Source of the DNA: Thinopyrum elongatum
Taxonomy: Eukaryota > Streptophyta > Magnoliopsida > Poales > Poaceae
Reading direction: 5' to 3'
Length of the DNA: 64,000 nt
Assembly (NCBI GenBank): GCA_011799875.1
Contig: CM022302.1
Span: 322,879,114 to 322,943,113 of the forward strand
Shown here in pieces: positions 9,638 to 21,517 of this stretch (positions within the stretch are counted from its first letter, which is position 1; every line of letters starts with the position of its first letter). The position numbers and the translations under genes are program-made. The notes under the pieces are model-generated. The model searched no databases, was not told the DNA's origin, and was given only the letters and a program-made list of their open reading frames with translations.

Positions 9638-12600
9638 GAAAGCGCGCTCGTTGCTTTCCTGCGGGCAAATGTCGACGTATTCGCATGGCAACCGTCTGAC
9701 ATCCCCGATGTTCCCAGGAAGGTAATTGAGCACCACCTTGCTGTCTGTCCTCATGCGCGGCCCGTCAAGCAAAGGGTCAGGAAGCAGGCCTTGGAGCGGC
9801 AAGAATTCATTGCCGAAGAGATTAAAAAGCTGGAGGCGGCAGGACTGGTCAAAGGAGTGCTTCACCCAACCTGGTTGGCCAATCCGGTTGTAGTGCGGAA
9901 AGCGAATGGGAAATGGAGGCTTTGTATCGATTATACAGATATCAATAAAGCCTGTCCAAAAGATCCCTTTCCCTTGCAGCGCATCGACCAGATTGTGGAT
10001 GCCACCGCTGGTTGTGATCTCCTGTCCTTCCTTGATGCCTATTCAGGGTATCATCAGATTTTTATGGCAAAAGAAGATGAAGAGAAGACCGCATTTATCA
10101 CCCCATGTGGTACGTATTGTTTTATACGAATGCCTTTCGAGTTGAAAAGTGCTGGTTCAACATTTGCCAGAGCAATCCAAATTGGTTTTGAGCCACAACT
10201 CCATAGAAATATGGAGGCGTATATGGATGATATAGTGGTCAAAACCAAAGACAAAGCAACGCTCATTCAAGACTTAGAAGAAACATTCGCAAACTTGCGC
10301 AAGATCAATTTGAAGCTCAATCCTGAGAAGTGCGTGTTCGGTGTTCCTTCTGGCAAGCTCCTCGGATTCTTTGTATCTTGCCGGGGAATCGAAGCGAACC
10401 CCGACAAGATCAAAGCTATTGAGCAAATTGAAGCGCCGAGCCGCGTCAAGGATGTGCGTCGTCTTGCCGGCTGTGTTGCTGCTCTAAGCAGGTTTATTTC
10501 CAAATCTGCTGAGCGCGCCCTGCCCTTCTTCAAAATTTTGAAGAGGGCAGGTCCGATTAAATGGACTCCGGAGGCGGAGGCTGCGCTGCAAGATTTGAAG
10601 AAATACCTTTCCTCTCCGCCAACGCTAGTCGCGCCTAAACCACAAGAGCCGTTGTTGCTGTATCTGGCAGCAACAAATCAAGTGGTTAGCGCTGCGCTAG
10701 TGGCGCAGAGAGAAGCTGATGAGGAAGCAACACCAGCGGCAGGACCGCCAGATGACGCGGCAAGATCTTCCCCGGCAAGGGTTGATCCCGGCAAGACAGG
10801 ATCTGCGCAAATAGAAGAACCCGTGCAGAAGAAGATGGTGGTGCAGCGCCCAGTTTATTTTGTTAGCTCTCTTTTACAAGGGGCTAGGTCAAGATATTCT
10901 GGTGTGCAGAAGTTGCTTTTCGGCCTCCTTATGGCCTCGAGGAAGCTGCGCCATTATTTTCAAGCACATGAGATCACCGTCGTCACTCGCTTTCCGTTGC
11001 AACGGATTTTGCAAAATCCGGAGGCAACCGGCAGGATCGTGGAGTGGGCGTTGGAGTTGTCCAGCTTTGGCCTTAAGTTTGAAAGCACTTCGACGATCCA
11101 GAGCAGGGCCTTGGCGGAGTTCATTGCAGAGTGGACCCCAACGCCAGACGAAGAAGTTCAAGAAACAACTCTCCCCGGCAAGGAAATCGACCAGCAATGG
11201 GTTATGTACTTTGATGGGGCTTTCTCGCTGCAAGGCGCCAATGCTGGCATGCTCCTTGTCGCCCCCACCAGAGAGCACCACAAGTACGTAGTCCAAATGC
11301 ACTTTCCCCGGGAGAGTTCGACCAACAACACTGCAGAATACGAGGGTTTGCTTGCCGGTCTCAGGATCGCGGCGGACCTTGGTATCAAAAAGCTCGTCAT
11401 CAAAGGCGATTCACAACTTGTCGTCAGGCAAGTTAACAAGAGTTATCAAAGCCCATTGATGCAGGCCTACGTAGATGAAGTGAGGAAATTGGAAGAGCGC
11501 TTTGATGGTCTGCAGATGGAGCACGTTCCTCGTGCCGAGAACAATATTGCTGACGACCTGTCAAAGCGTGCCGCCCTCAAGTTGCCTGTGGAACTAGGAA
11601 CTTTTGTGCTCCAATTGACACAACCATCCGTGGCGCCATCGATGCGGCAAGAAAAGAGAAGAAAGTTGAACTCTGGCCAGTACTTCCCGGCAGAGCTCCC
11701 CGGAGCCACCGGCAAGGAAATTGCTGGGATCGACATGCCTGCCGGGGAGCAACAGGCTCCGGCAGGGCCTCAGGTCCTTGCTGTCGAGACGAACGTTCCC
11801 CCGGTAGAGGAGATGCCTTTAGTCCTAGCTGTCGAGCCTCAGGCTCCAGCATGGGCGCAGCACATTGTCCATTTTCTTCAGACAAGTGAACTCCCTGAGG
11901 AACAGGAAGAAGCAGAGAGAGTAGCCCGTCGGTCTGTTATGTACAAGTTCGTCGATGATGTCCTGTACAGAAAGAGACCAAACGGTGTGTAATTGAAGTG
12001 CATTCCTCGGGAGGATGGACTAGAGCTGTTGGCGGAGATACATGGGGGCATATGTGGTTCTCACATAGGGTCAAGAACGCTTGCTGGGAAAGCATTCCGG
12101 CAAGGTTTCTTTTGGCCTACCGCCCTCCAGGATGTGACTGCACTAGTAACCAAGTGTGAAGCGTGCCAGTTTCATTCGAAGAAATTACATCAGCCAGCTC
12201 AAGCTCTTCAGCCAATCCGTCTCTCCTGGCCATTTTCGGTCTGGGGGCTTGACATACTGGGCCCTTTCCCCCGTGCTACCGGGGGCTTTGAGTACTTGTA
12301 CGTTGCTATCGACAAGTTCACAAAGTGGCCAGAGGTGGAAGCAGTGAGGAAGGTGACAGCGCAGTCAGCTGTCAAGTTCTTCAAGGGAATTGTTTGCCGT
12401 TTCGGTGTGCCCAACAGGATCATCACCGACAACGGCACGCAGTTCACAAGTCGCACCTTCATGCAGTACGTCCAAGACCTTGGCGGCAAAATTTGTTTTG
12501 CCTCTGTTGCTCACCCAAGAAGCAACGGCCAAGCGGAGAGGGCCAATGCTGAAGTGCTGCGTGGTCTCAGGACCAGAACCTTCGACAGGCTGAAAAAGTG

Positions 12601-13087
12601 CGGAAGACGCTGGATTGATGAGTTGCCGGCGGTTCTTTGGTCAATCAGAACGACACCAAATCGAGCCACCAGCCAGACGCCCTTCACTCAGGTCTACGGA
12701 GCGGAAGCAGTTCTCCCCACGAAACTCAAATACGGATCTCCTCGAGTGCTCACTTATGATGAGCTCGAGCAAGAGCAACTGCGGCAAGATGACACTGTGC
12801 TCCTTGAGGAGAATCGTCTTCAGGCTGATGTGCGAGCTGCATGCTACCAGCAAGCTTTGCGCCGCTACCATAGCCGCAAAGTTCATGCCCGAAGCTTTGA
12901 GGAAGGCGACCTTGTTCTTCGGCGGATTCAGTCCGCCAAGAATTCAAACAAGTTGACGCCAAAGTGGGAAGGCCCTTATCGGGTTGTACGAGTCACCAGG
13001 CCTGGCGCTGTCCGCCTGGAGACCGAAGATGGCGTTCCAGTGAGTAATTCCTGGAATATCGAACATCTTCGCAAGTTCTACCCATAA
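9638..13087 (+). pseudogene. pol: RT-RNase H-aRNase H-integrase polyprotein, one stop
   Basis: Frame 2 continues from the UAG to the TAA at 13085-13087. Reverse transcriptase: LHPTWLANPVVVRKANGKWR, FLDAYSGYHQI and catalytic YMDD at 10220-10231. The first RNase H region contains LLQGARSRYSGVQKLLFGLL and RKLRHYFQAHEI. The second RNase H has YFDGAFSLQGANAGMLL, NNTAEYEGLLAGLRIA and KGDSQLVVRQVN (about 11205-11430). A TAA at 11990-11992 replaces the Lys codon seen in the minus-strand copies. Integrase follows: HHCC finger (IHGG...H...C..C), catalytic Asp in LDILGP, Asp in TDNGTQF (about 12427) and Glu in SNGQAERANAEV (about 12535), ending SWNIEHLRKFYP. Apart from that one stop it is open throughout, consistent with a young element. 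Confidence 0.92.
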
Positions 13088-13897
13088 GGCGCGGTTGCCG
13101 GGGGCTCCCGACAACCACACTTTTGTACAAGTCTTGCCGGTAAGGCATGTGATCCTTTGTACAAAGCAGGGCGCAGACCCTGAGCATAGATGAATAAATT
13201 TAAGTGTTGTACATTCCCTTATTGATTCCCATGTTCATATTTATATATATGCATGTTTGTCTAAGATGTTGTATGACACCTAATCCCGGTAAGTTCTAAC
13301 GAACCGCCAAGGTTTCATGTCTTTATTTTCTCTTCTTTCTTTTTCTCAAAAGACAGAAGGATTCCTCGCGTGCACATTGGCCGGGGGGGGGGAGGGAGAT
13401 ATGAATACCAGTTGGCGACGTTCGGAATTGACGCTTGCCGGAGGAAGAACAAAGACAGAAAGCTAAGTCCTAAAAACTCAGAGCAAGTTTTTCTTTTATT
13501 ATAAAGTTATTTCCTTGGACGATTCCGACTCTTGTATGGAAAATCTGCATGCGAAGGAAACCTTGTTGTAATCGTTCGCGCCCTTATTTTGTTTCGAGCC
13601 CGCTCAGCGATTTAAGTGGCTGCACTGAGAACACCAAGGAGTCTTGACGGCCGCTACGCCTCCAGCAGGCTGCTGAAGTCCCACACCCAGCGCTCGCGGC
13701 AGGTTGCGCGCCGGCAAGTTCTTCAATAAGCGTAGGATGAACTCCATACATGAAGGAATCAGACAAGGAAAATAGCAAGCATGAACCTAAACATAGGCAA
13801 ATTGTATTACATCCATGAGTTGCCACAATTCTAACTTGAGACTTAATTGTCTTTTACATGAGATGACGACGGCAAGGAAAAAAAAAGGGGGAAGCAC
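13088..13897 (+). other. Non-coding spacer between pol and the antisense gene
   Basis: No convincing open frame. It has a G9 run at 13383-13391 and several CCGGCAAG/CTTGCCGG motifs (about 13133, 13434, 13701). It probably carries the 3' UTR and poly(A) signals of the antisense transcript (inference). Confidence 0.6.
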
Positions 13898-16800
13898 TCA
13901 ATCCCTGCGCTGGCCTTCGATCCTTCTGATGGAGTCCACCTTCTGAAGGATAGGCGCAATGCACTCTTCAAGCGCCTCAACATTTGCATCCCTTGGCAGA
14001 TGGCCGAGCGCATTGGAGAGGTCGCTGCCGGGATTGCTGTGCACCACCTTGATGAGCACCTTGCGGAGGACGGCCCGGCAAAGCCAGCGAGTCTCGTTCA
14101 CCAGTTGGGTCGCCCGGCTAGACTGGAGCACCCTCAACGCATTGATGATGCTTTCAAAGAACATCGTCAACCTGGCACTTGGAGATATTCTTTCCTCAGA
14201 AGAATACTTGAAGTTCGACAGGCCCATGGTTGACAGTTCTGCGGTAAGCTTCTCCGCGGTGGCGATGAGACAGCCAGTCCAGATCTCCACTCCCTTCTCG
14301 TACTCATTTTGGGCGGCGGCGGCGCTCTTGAGCAGGTTCCTCTCTCCTTGGAGATACTTGAGTAGAGCCTTCTCACGGGCCTTGCCGGCCTCGAGAGACT
14401 TCTGCAGCGTGGTCAGCATCAGCTCCAGAACCGCAATATTATCAGCCGCAGAGGAGAGCTGCTTGGTCTTGTTGGACAGGGCAACTTGCATCTCCGCCAA
14501 TGAGTGGAGGGTTTTTTCCCTGTCCCCCTTGAGCGTTGAGAGCTCCTTGCCGTGCTCTTCGAGATCTGTTTCCAGCCTCTTCACTTTGTCGTCCAGCTCG
14601 TTCTTGGCGGCCTCTGTAGCTTTGGCAGCATCGACGGCCTCCTTGAGCTTGCCGGCGTGACTTGCAGTCAAAGCTTCGAGCGCCTCCTTATGTTTTTGCT
14701 CCAGCTCCTGGGTCCGCCGCGCGACAAGATTTTCGATGTCCTCATCCTTGCTGCGAAGCTTGGCGGCGAGCGCCTGCTCACGTGCGGTGAGATCTTCCTC
14801 ATGAGCATCAAGAGCAACGCGGCGCCCCGTCAGGAGGGCATCTTCGGCAGCAATCCTTTGAGAAGCTTCATCATGCGCCTTCTCCATATCAGATTGCTTC
14901 AGGAGGATCTCATTCCACTGCTGGCTCACTTGTTCCCGGCCGGCAACCAACTCTTGGAGGGCCTCGGCATGCCAGATCTGCATTTGTGCGACGCGCCTTT
15001 GAAAATCTGCTTCGGCCGCCTCAACAACTGCCATTCTGGAGTCCGCTTTGTCTTTCCGGGCGCGATGGAGAGCCTGGAGCTTGCGGAAATTCTCGCCCAT
15101 GGCCTGAAGGAGCTGATCCTCTTCAGATTTGCCGCTGCTAGTGCTGGGATCGTCAACAACTTCGAGCCCGGCAACAGCGATGATTTCTTCAAAAACTGCT
15201 CCTTCGGCTGGTGCCCCAGCGCTTGCCGTCCCCGGCAAGTTGACGAACAGGTTCTCGCCAACCTTGAGATACTTGCTGGATGAGGGGCCTTCTGATGTTG
15301 AAGGCTGGTCTTCAGTGGCCGCCTCACCAGTGACAGGGGGCTCTGTGGCCGGTGCAGCGCCTGGCGCTCCTGCGGCAGGAATGCTGTCAGTGCGGTCCCC
15401 AGCCTCCCTGTCGCCCCCTTCAGCAGGTTCTTCGGCAGTTTCCTCTTGTGCTGTCTTGGCAGCCTCCTCGTCAAGAGCACCACCAGCCTCGACAGTGTCA
15501 TCCTTGGTGGCCTCGCTAGCAGCGATCCTGTCTGCTTCGGCGGCGGCATCCCTGGTGGTCTCCTCGATCACAACGTCGACGTCCATGTGTTCCATCATAG
15601 GGAACTCTAAAGGGCGAAGGAGGAAAACAGAATAAGATCGAGGTTGAAGTTTGAAGTGACTAAAGACAGAGAGATAAGAGAAAAAGAGTAACAAGCACTC
15701 TGAGGCAATCGAGTACCTGCGTCGGGCTGTCGGGAGGTGGTTTCGCTCCTCCCGGAAACTCCGGTTGCCGGGGGCGTGTTGCCAGAGTCCGCGCTTGCCG
15801 GCTCCTCCTCAATTAGGACGGGCTCGTCGGCAGGATCTCTTGCCGGGGACGTGCTTGTGGGCGGAGCGGTCAATGAAGGAGGCACAATGGGGATGTCTTC
15901 TCCTTGTTGCCGTTCTTCTCTTGCGAACCCAAAGATATCAGCAGGCAAGAATGAAAGCCTCGGCACCCGCCAGCGGAAAAAGAACAATAAACTTACGCTG
16001 GGGGCTGTGCTGAGGGCTGTGCTGGGGGCTGCGTTGAGGACTAGACTCCGGGCTCACAATGACGGTTTCTGGCATGCTAGTGCAGCCTGCCGGGGGCTCG
16101 TCACCCGTAGAAGTCCTTGACCTCTTCGCCATCCTCTCCAGCAAGGTTTCTGTGTCACTGCAGAGACAATACAAGCAAGTCAGTAAGATTGATGCAAGAT
16201 TGGAAGGTAAAAGCTGTGGCAAAGTACTCACTCTTCTTCCTCTCGCTCCGGACTAAAGTCGGAGATGTCGAAGTCGACCTCCGTTGCGGTGTCTGAGTGG
16301 GGAGGCGGAGGAGGAGTCCTAGGCCGCTTGGCTGTGGCAGGCGCCGGGGCAACTTCCGGTGCGGTGGTACGAGACCCTCCTGCCGCCCTAGCAGTGGCCG
16401 CTGGTGTGGCTCTCGCGCGCCGTGCAGGCTGTTGACGAGCCCCTGCTGCGGTCCAGTCTTGCCGGCCACTTTCTTGCTGGGGGCTTCGCCGCTCGAAGAG
16501 GGCTGGCTTGCCGGGATGCCAGATGCTGCATTCCGAAGAACACGCTTCGTCTTCTTCGGGGGCGGGGGCTCTTCTCGCGTCTCTTCTTCGGCCGTGTCCT
16601 CGCCGGACGAGCTCTCAGCGGCTGCGCCGCTCTCCTCCCCGGCAACCTTGCCCTCCCAGGCAGGCTTTACCTCCACTCCCACCTCTGCGTCGCTAGCTTC
16701 CCACTCTGTGAAGCCGACGCTGCCGGCCTCCACGGCAAGATTTGCCTCTTCCACCCTTGTAGCAATATAAGCTACTTCTTGGTCGGTGGTGGCTCGGATG

Positions 16801-17861
16801 AAATCTGACTCTTGCCGGACAGGCCTCTCCGTCAAGCTGTCAAAGAACTTCTGCGCTTCCTCCTCGCTTGGCTCGGCCCAGGTCGGGTCAAGGCCGTGGG
16901 CGTTGAACATCGGCAGAAAGGCAATGATTGACCCGAAGGCAGAGTTGTTGCACAAGGGGACAATCCTTGCCGGCAGCCGGTGCTTGTCTTCGTGCTGGAA
17001 TAACTTTTGACGGAGAGCGCCAAGCTGCATAGCGGTCAGATTGTTGTTCAGCCCGGGGCGCAATCTCATGATATCTGCCGCGTTCTTGTATTCCCAAGCT
17101 GGCCTTCCCCTGTTCTGCAGAGGGGCGATGCGGCGGCGGAGAAAGTCGAAGCCGATCATCTCCATCATCAGTCCGACAGCCTTCAGGCGGAGGATCCTGG
17201 TGGTGGCGATTGTGAGCCTCTCGTCTTCCGCAGCGAGATCGCTCCAATCCTTGCCACGGACCACCTTCTGTTGCCGGGGATGACAAAAAAGATGGGGATC
17301 TGCTTCCTGGATCCAGCACCATTCAACCCGCCACTCGTCCCACTTTTCGCGGTAAACTCCCTCTGGGTATATTTCTTTATTCCCAGCCCTTGGAATCCAG
17401 GCAATAGAACCAGAGAGAGCCTCTCCTGTTTGGATGCGAGGGAAGAAATAATGGCGAAAAAGAGCAGAATTGGGGATCACGCCAACAAAATTCTCACAGA
17501 GATGGGCGAAGATAGACATGCAAAGTACTGCATTCGGCGTGAAATCAAGAAGGTGAAAGCCGTATGTGTACATGATATCATTGAAGAAGTCGGAAAAAGG
17601 GGGACAGAGCCCACAATAGAAATATGCAGTGAAGAAAGGGTATCTGTCCGATCCACCTTTGGAGCAAGCACCTGGGATTACGCATGTGGCGGGGTGAGCT
17701 TGCGTTTCCTTCACCCACATGCATTGGTATCACCCCTTCAGAGCTTCAGCATCGAGCATCGGAGGGAAGACGACGAGCCTCTTCCGCATCTTCGCCAGTT
17801 CGCTCTCCGGAACTTCGGCTTTCGCCTCCTTGCCCTTGCCTTTGCTGGCCTTGGGCAGCAT
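13898..17861 (-). pseudogene. Four-exon antisense gene: gypsy-type 'Transposase_28' domain plus coiled coil
   Basis: Model: exon 1 17861-16232, exon 2 16157-15997, exon 3 15917-15717, exon 4 15606-13898. All junctions are GT-AG with agreeing phases, except that exon 1 needs one base restored near 16460. About 1,233 residues result. The N-terminus MLPKASKGKGKEAK leads into YGFHLLDFTPNAVLCMSIFA and HLCENFVGV, the signature of Pfam PF04195, a domain known only from plant retroelements. The middle is acidic and proline-rich; exon 4 is a long Glu/Lys/Ala coiled coil ending in a globular helical part. A TGA at 17732-17730 and the shift near 16460 inactivate this copy. A TATA-like CCCCATAAAAAGG upstream suggests an independent promoter. 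Function unknown; antisense genes at this place are known in Grande and RIRE2. Confidence 0.85.
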
Positions 17862-18015
17862 GGCGACTGTGAGGACGGAAGCTGGGAGTGGGGCGAGCGT
17901 GGGAGCAGCAGGCAGAAGCGGAAAAGGTTTAGCTCTGAGCCCGAGAGGAGGAAGGCGATGGCGATGGCCAGATTGAGAAGAAGGGGGGGTAAATAGGTTT
18001 GTGCCTCTGCGACTT

Positions 18016-18030
18016 CTCCTTTTTATGGGG
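18016..18030 (-). promoter_or_regulatory. Candidate TATA box of the antisense gene
   Basis: The minus strand reads CCCCATAAAAAGGAG about 160 bp upstream of the ATG at 17861. The homologous gene at 59068 has CCATAAAGGG about 145 bp upstream of its ATG. The conserved placement supports a promoter inside the element, separate from the LTRs. Confidence 0.55.
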
Positions 18031-18249
18031 AAGGAGCGGGGCTGCCTCTTTTATTCCCCAATGTGAATGCGCCTCTATAGGCGTGAGGCAGTTGCAGCCT
18101 TTTTGGCACGCTTCCCACGTCGCGCGCTCCGTGCGTGTAGTGGGGGGCACAGTAAAACGACATATTTACGAGCAGTTAATCTCCTGCCACGCGTGCCCGT
18201 GCACTATTTGGGCCTAGCCCAACAATGTCTCGCACTCGTGTAAGGCCTA

Positions 18250-18263
18250 GGCCCGGGGGCTCC
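18250..18263 (+). other. Polypurine tract of the 5815-19118 element
   Basis: GGCCCGGGGGCTCC lies directly before the 3' LTR. The same string precedes the 3' LTRs of the minus-strand Tat element (adjoining 28767 and 45434). It is less purine-pure than usual but its position is right. Confidence 0.65.
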
Positions 18264-19118
18264 TGTCGGTGTACTAAGTATTGGGCCACTAGTACCCCGT
18301 ACTTGTGCACGGGCAGTTGTAGCCATCCTCACGGTAAGGCTTGCCGGGAACAGCTTGAGGTCGATTCAAGCCATCAAGGAAATCATCAAGTCAGAGATCT
18401 GAGGATCAGCAGATAAGCGAAGCTAGAATCCGAAGGCCAGTTTCCCCGGCAAGATCCTTGCTGGGATGGCCTGTGGAGCCCGGCAAGGCTTGGCGCCCGG
18501 CAAGGCTTGGTGCCCGGCAAGGCTTGGCGCCCGGCAAGGCTTGGTGCCTGGCGAGATTCTGCCACTGTGCCACCGCTTCGGCATAGTAACAAACCTGACA
18601 TTCTGGGTCCTTCTCTAGATGCGTGGCAATGCGCCAGTGGAGGAGAGCTTAAGCGGTGCTGATGCGATGGCCCCTTTTTCCATCCCCAAGAAAGTGAGGA
18701 CACCTAAACGGACACCTCACGGTGCATTAAATGCGCTTGTCCTAATCCGTCAGGGGTTAGGTATGATACCCTGTAGCTACTTTACACCTCAATGTATGTA
18801 CATGTTGCCACTGTGGAGACCCCTTTGAGCATATAAAAGGAGGCCCAAGGCAACTGCTACACAGAAGGAGAACTTCTGGCCCATTCTGCATGCGTAGCTG
18901 CTCTTTGAACATACTGTTCATTGCGAGCGCTCCTGAAGGCTGGGCTCAAGAACATTAATAAGAACACAAAGTAGGAGTAGGGTTTTACGCTGATCAGCGG
19001 CCCGAACCTGGGTAAAAACTTCCCGCGTCGATCATTGGTTCTGCTCTTTGCGTATACCTCTCCCCCCGCCGAATCGTAAAGGGGTCTCTCGGGATCCCAT
19101 AGGTGTCGCACACTGACA
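18264..19118 (+). repeat. 3' LTR (855 bp)
   Basis: Pairs with 5815-6668 at about 97% by eye. It contains one more intact CCCGGCAAGG unit than the 5' copy and a TATA box at 18832-18838. It ends CACTGACA and is followed by AGTGG, the target duplication. Confidence 0.93.
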
Positions 19119-19123
19119 AGTGG

Positions 19124-19432
19124 TGTAGTGTGCGCGAGTGTGTCCTTCACGCGGAAGAAGTGTGCCCTCAATTTACTAGCGTGTGGGGTGCTACCGCGAG
19201 TGGTTTCAACTTTGTTTACTTCACCGCGTGTCAGATGGGCCTCTAGTTTACTTATTTTCACCCATTGCCACATGGGCCAGCACACAAAGATAGAGAACAC
19301 GAGCTGACAAGGCAACATGTGGACTGGTTGACCGGTCAACTAAACAATATACGGAGCTATACGTTGACACAGTGATCTTATAATTGAGTGAGAGGGGAGG
19401 CCCGTGAGAGATAGTAGAGAGAGAGAAATAGC
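19124..19432. other. Flank displaced by the retrotransposon
   Basis: TGTAGTGTGCGCGAGTGTGT resembles the bases just left of the insertion (5750-5810), so this is the displaced upstream DNA of the F-box pseudogene. No gene is seen. Confidence 0.5.
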
Positions 19433-20373
19433 TACTCCCTCCTTTCGATAATGTAGTGCCTATATTTTTTAAAGTCAAACTTTTGAAACTTTGACCAAGT
19501 TTATAAAGAAATTATTTATATCTATAATACCAAAGGTAAATGATAGTATGAAGTAAGTACATGTTGTGATGAATCTAATGATCGTTCCAGATGTAAATGT
19601 TTTTCTCTACATATACCTGGTCAAACTTTTCTGAGGTTTCACTTTTCAAAACATCCATATGTTGTGGATGTGTGAGAGTACCTAACTAGAGAAAGAGAGA
19701 GTGTGTGCGAAATAGAAAGAGTGAGTGAAAAAAGTGTGTGTGCGTGTGTGAAATAGACATGGACAACACACGATAAAGTAGAGAAAAAGCGTGTGTGTCT
19801 TATGCAAACATATCACACATGCATTTTCGACAGCGGAAGCGAGGTGAGGAGATAGTGTGTGGTTGTTTGCAATCAAGAGAGAAACACCCCTAGCACGTGG
19901 CCAAGAGAGGTCTGACAAACAAGGGAGAGAGGTCGAGAGAGACGTATGGAGAAAATGCAGGCATGGGGAGGAGAGAGAGTGTGTTTGTGATAGAGATATC
20001 CCCTGGAGATCGTGATGGGACTACATGGGTGGGATATTGAGTGACAAGGTGTGTGCGCGATAGAAGATACCCCGAGAGATATCGAGATAGATGTAGGGAT
20101 GGAAGGAGACAATACGTGTGTTCCTCATGGATAGTGAGAGATAGTCATACTTAGGGGGGAGTGCGTGTGCCTATGATGGAGTGAGAGATTATGGTACTTG
20201 GGGGGGGTGCGTGTCACATAGAGAGAGAACAAGGGCGGAGAGTGTTAGATGGGTCTATGTAGCGCGAGCGAGATATGTGTATGTGTGAACCAGGGAGATA
20301 TAAAGTTTGAGACAGATAGAGGAGCCTCGATACGGCTGAGTGGTGCGTTAGATAGCTGAGAGGGGGAAAGAGA
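19433..20373. repeat. GA-rich 0.94-kb tandem unit, copy A
   Basis: Starts with a Stowaway-like head (TACTCCCTCCTTTCGATAAT, then GAAACTTTGACCAAGTTTAT) and continues into GA-rich DNA with AGAGAG and GTGTGTG tracts. Landmarks shared in order with copy B include GACAACACACGATAAA, CTTATGCAAACATATCA, GCGAGGTGAGGAGATA, TTTGTGATAGAGA and TTAGATGGGTCT. Non-coding. Confidence 0.85.
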
Positions 20374-21335
20374 TACTCCATCAGTTCGATAATGCAGTGC
20401 ATATAAATTTTTTAGCAGTCAATCTTTGGAAACTTTGACCAGGTTTACGCAAATATTATTTATATCTACAATACCAAAGATACATCATACAAAACTACAT
20501 CTCATGATGAATCTAATGATATATTTTGCCGTTCTAGATTTAAATGTTTTTCTCCCTGTACCTGGTCAAACTTTGTGAAGTTTGACTTTTCAATAAATCT
20601 ATATGCTATGGACCGAAGAGAGTACCTAAGTCGAGAGAGATCAAGTGCGTGTGAAGGAGAAAGAGTGAGTGTGCAAAAAGAGTGTGTGTGTGCGTGTGTG
20701 AAAGAGAAAGGGACAACACACGATAAAATAGAGAGAGTGTGTTCGTTTCTTATGCAAACATATCATGCATGCATCTCCGAGATAGAAAAGCGAGGTGAGG
20801 AGATACATGAAGATAGCTAGTGTGTGACTGTTTGCAACGGAGAGAGACCCCCTATAGCACATGTCCAGTAGAGGTCTGGCCAACAAGGGACAGGGGTCGA
20901 GAGGGATGCATGGGGAGGGAGAGAGGGTGTGTTTGTGATAGAGAGATCCCCTAGAGATCATGAGGGGACTATATGGGTCGGAGATCGAGGGACGAGGTGT
21001 GTGTGCAATAGAAAGATGCCCCGAGAGAAATCGAGATAGACCAAGTGAGGGAAAGAGACAATGCGTATGTTTGTGATGGAGACTGAGAAATAGTCTTATA
21101 CATAGGGGGACTGCGTGTGCCTACAATGGAGTGAGACAATCATACTTAGCTAGGCATGAGATTGTGTGTGTGTGCATGTGAGATGGAGAGAGAATGAGGG
21201 AGAGAGAGAGAGAGTTTTAGATGGGTCTCTCGAGTGCGAGTGAGATATGCACGTGTATGTGTGACCCAGGGAGATGGAGAGTTCGAGAGAGAGAGGGAAG
21301 AGCTCCAAGACGGCAGAGTGGTGCGTGAGAGAGTT
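20374..21335. repeat. GA-rich 0.94-kb tandem unit, copy B
   Basis: Begins TACTCCATCAGTTCGATAAT, 941 bp after copy A, and follows it collinearly to the shared end GAGTGGTGCGTGAGAGAG. Many substitutions and small indels show an old duplication. Confidence 0.85.
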
Positions 21336-21465
21336 ACAGACAACGAGCCAGGGAATTTGTGTGCATATGATGAGTGCACCCTAGATATTTAGCTTGGACT
21401 AGATAATCATACATTGTGTTCCAGAGGGACCTATACATGGAGTGTGCATGAGAACTAGAAAGACC

Positions 21466-21517
21466 GACACACAGACACACACACACACAGAGATAGATAG
21501 ATAGATAGATAGATAGA
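21466..21517. repeat. Microsatellites (CA)n and (GATA)n
   Basis: An imperfect CA tract at about 21466-21489 is followed by a GATA tract at about 21491-21517, in the tail of the GA-rich region. Confidence 0.85.

Larger units (their letters stand above)
5815..19118 (+). mobile_element. Complete Ty3/gypsy LTR retrotransposon, Tat lineage (RIRE2/Grande-like)
   Basis: A 13.3-kb element with TGTCGG...GACA LTRs (854 and 855 bp) and identical 5-bp target duplications AGTGG at 5810-5814 and 19119-19123. Order: 5' LTR, primer-binding site, gag-protease, RT/RNase H/second RNase H/integrase, spacer, antisense gene, polypurine tract, 3' LTR. Tat-lineage assignment rests on the second (archaeal-type) RNase H with NNTAEYEGLLAGL and on the antisense gene between pol and the 3' LTR, as described for Grande and RIRE2. 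The LTRs differ at roughly 25-30 sites in my hand alignment (about 3%), implying a fairly recent insertion. Several stops and frameshifts disable gag-pol. Confidence 0.93.

Noticed and set aside
13959..15635. Several plus-strand open frames within the antisense gene
   Set aside because: Ser/Leu/Ala-rich shadows of the coiled-coil exon on the minus strand; no domains and not conserved.
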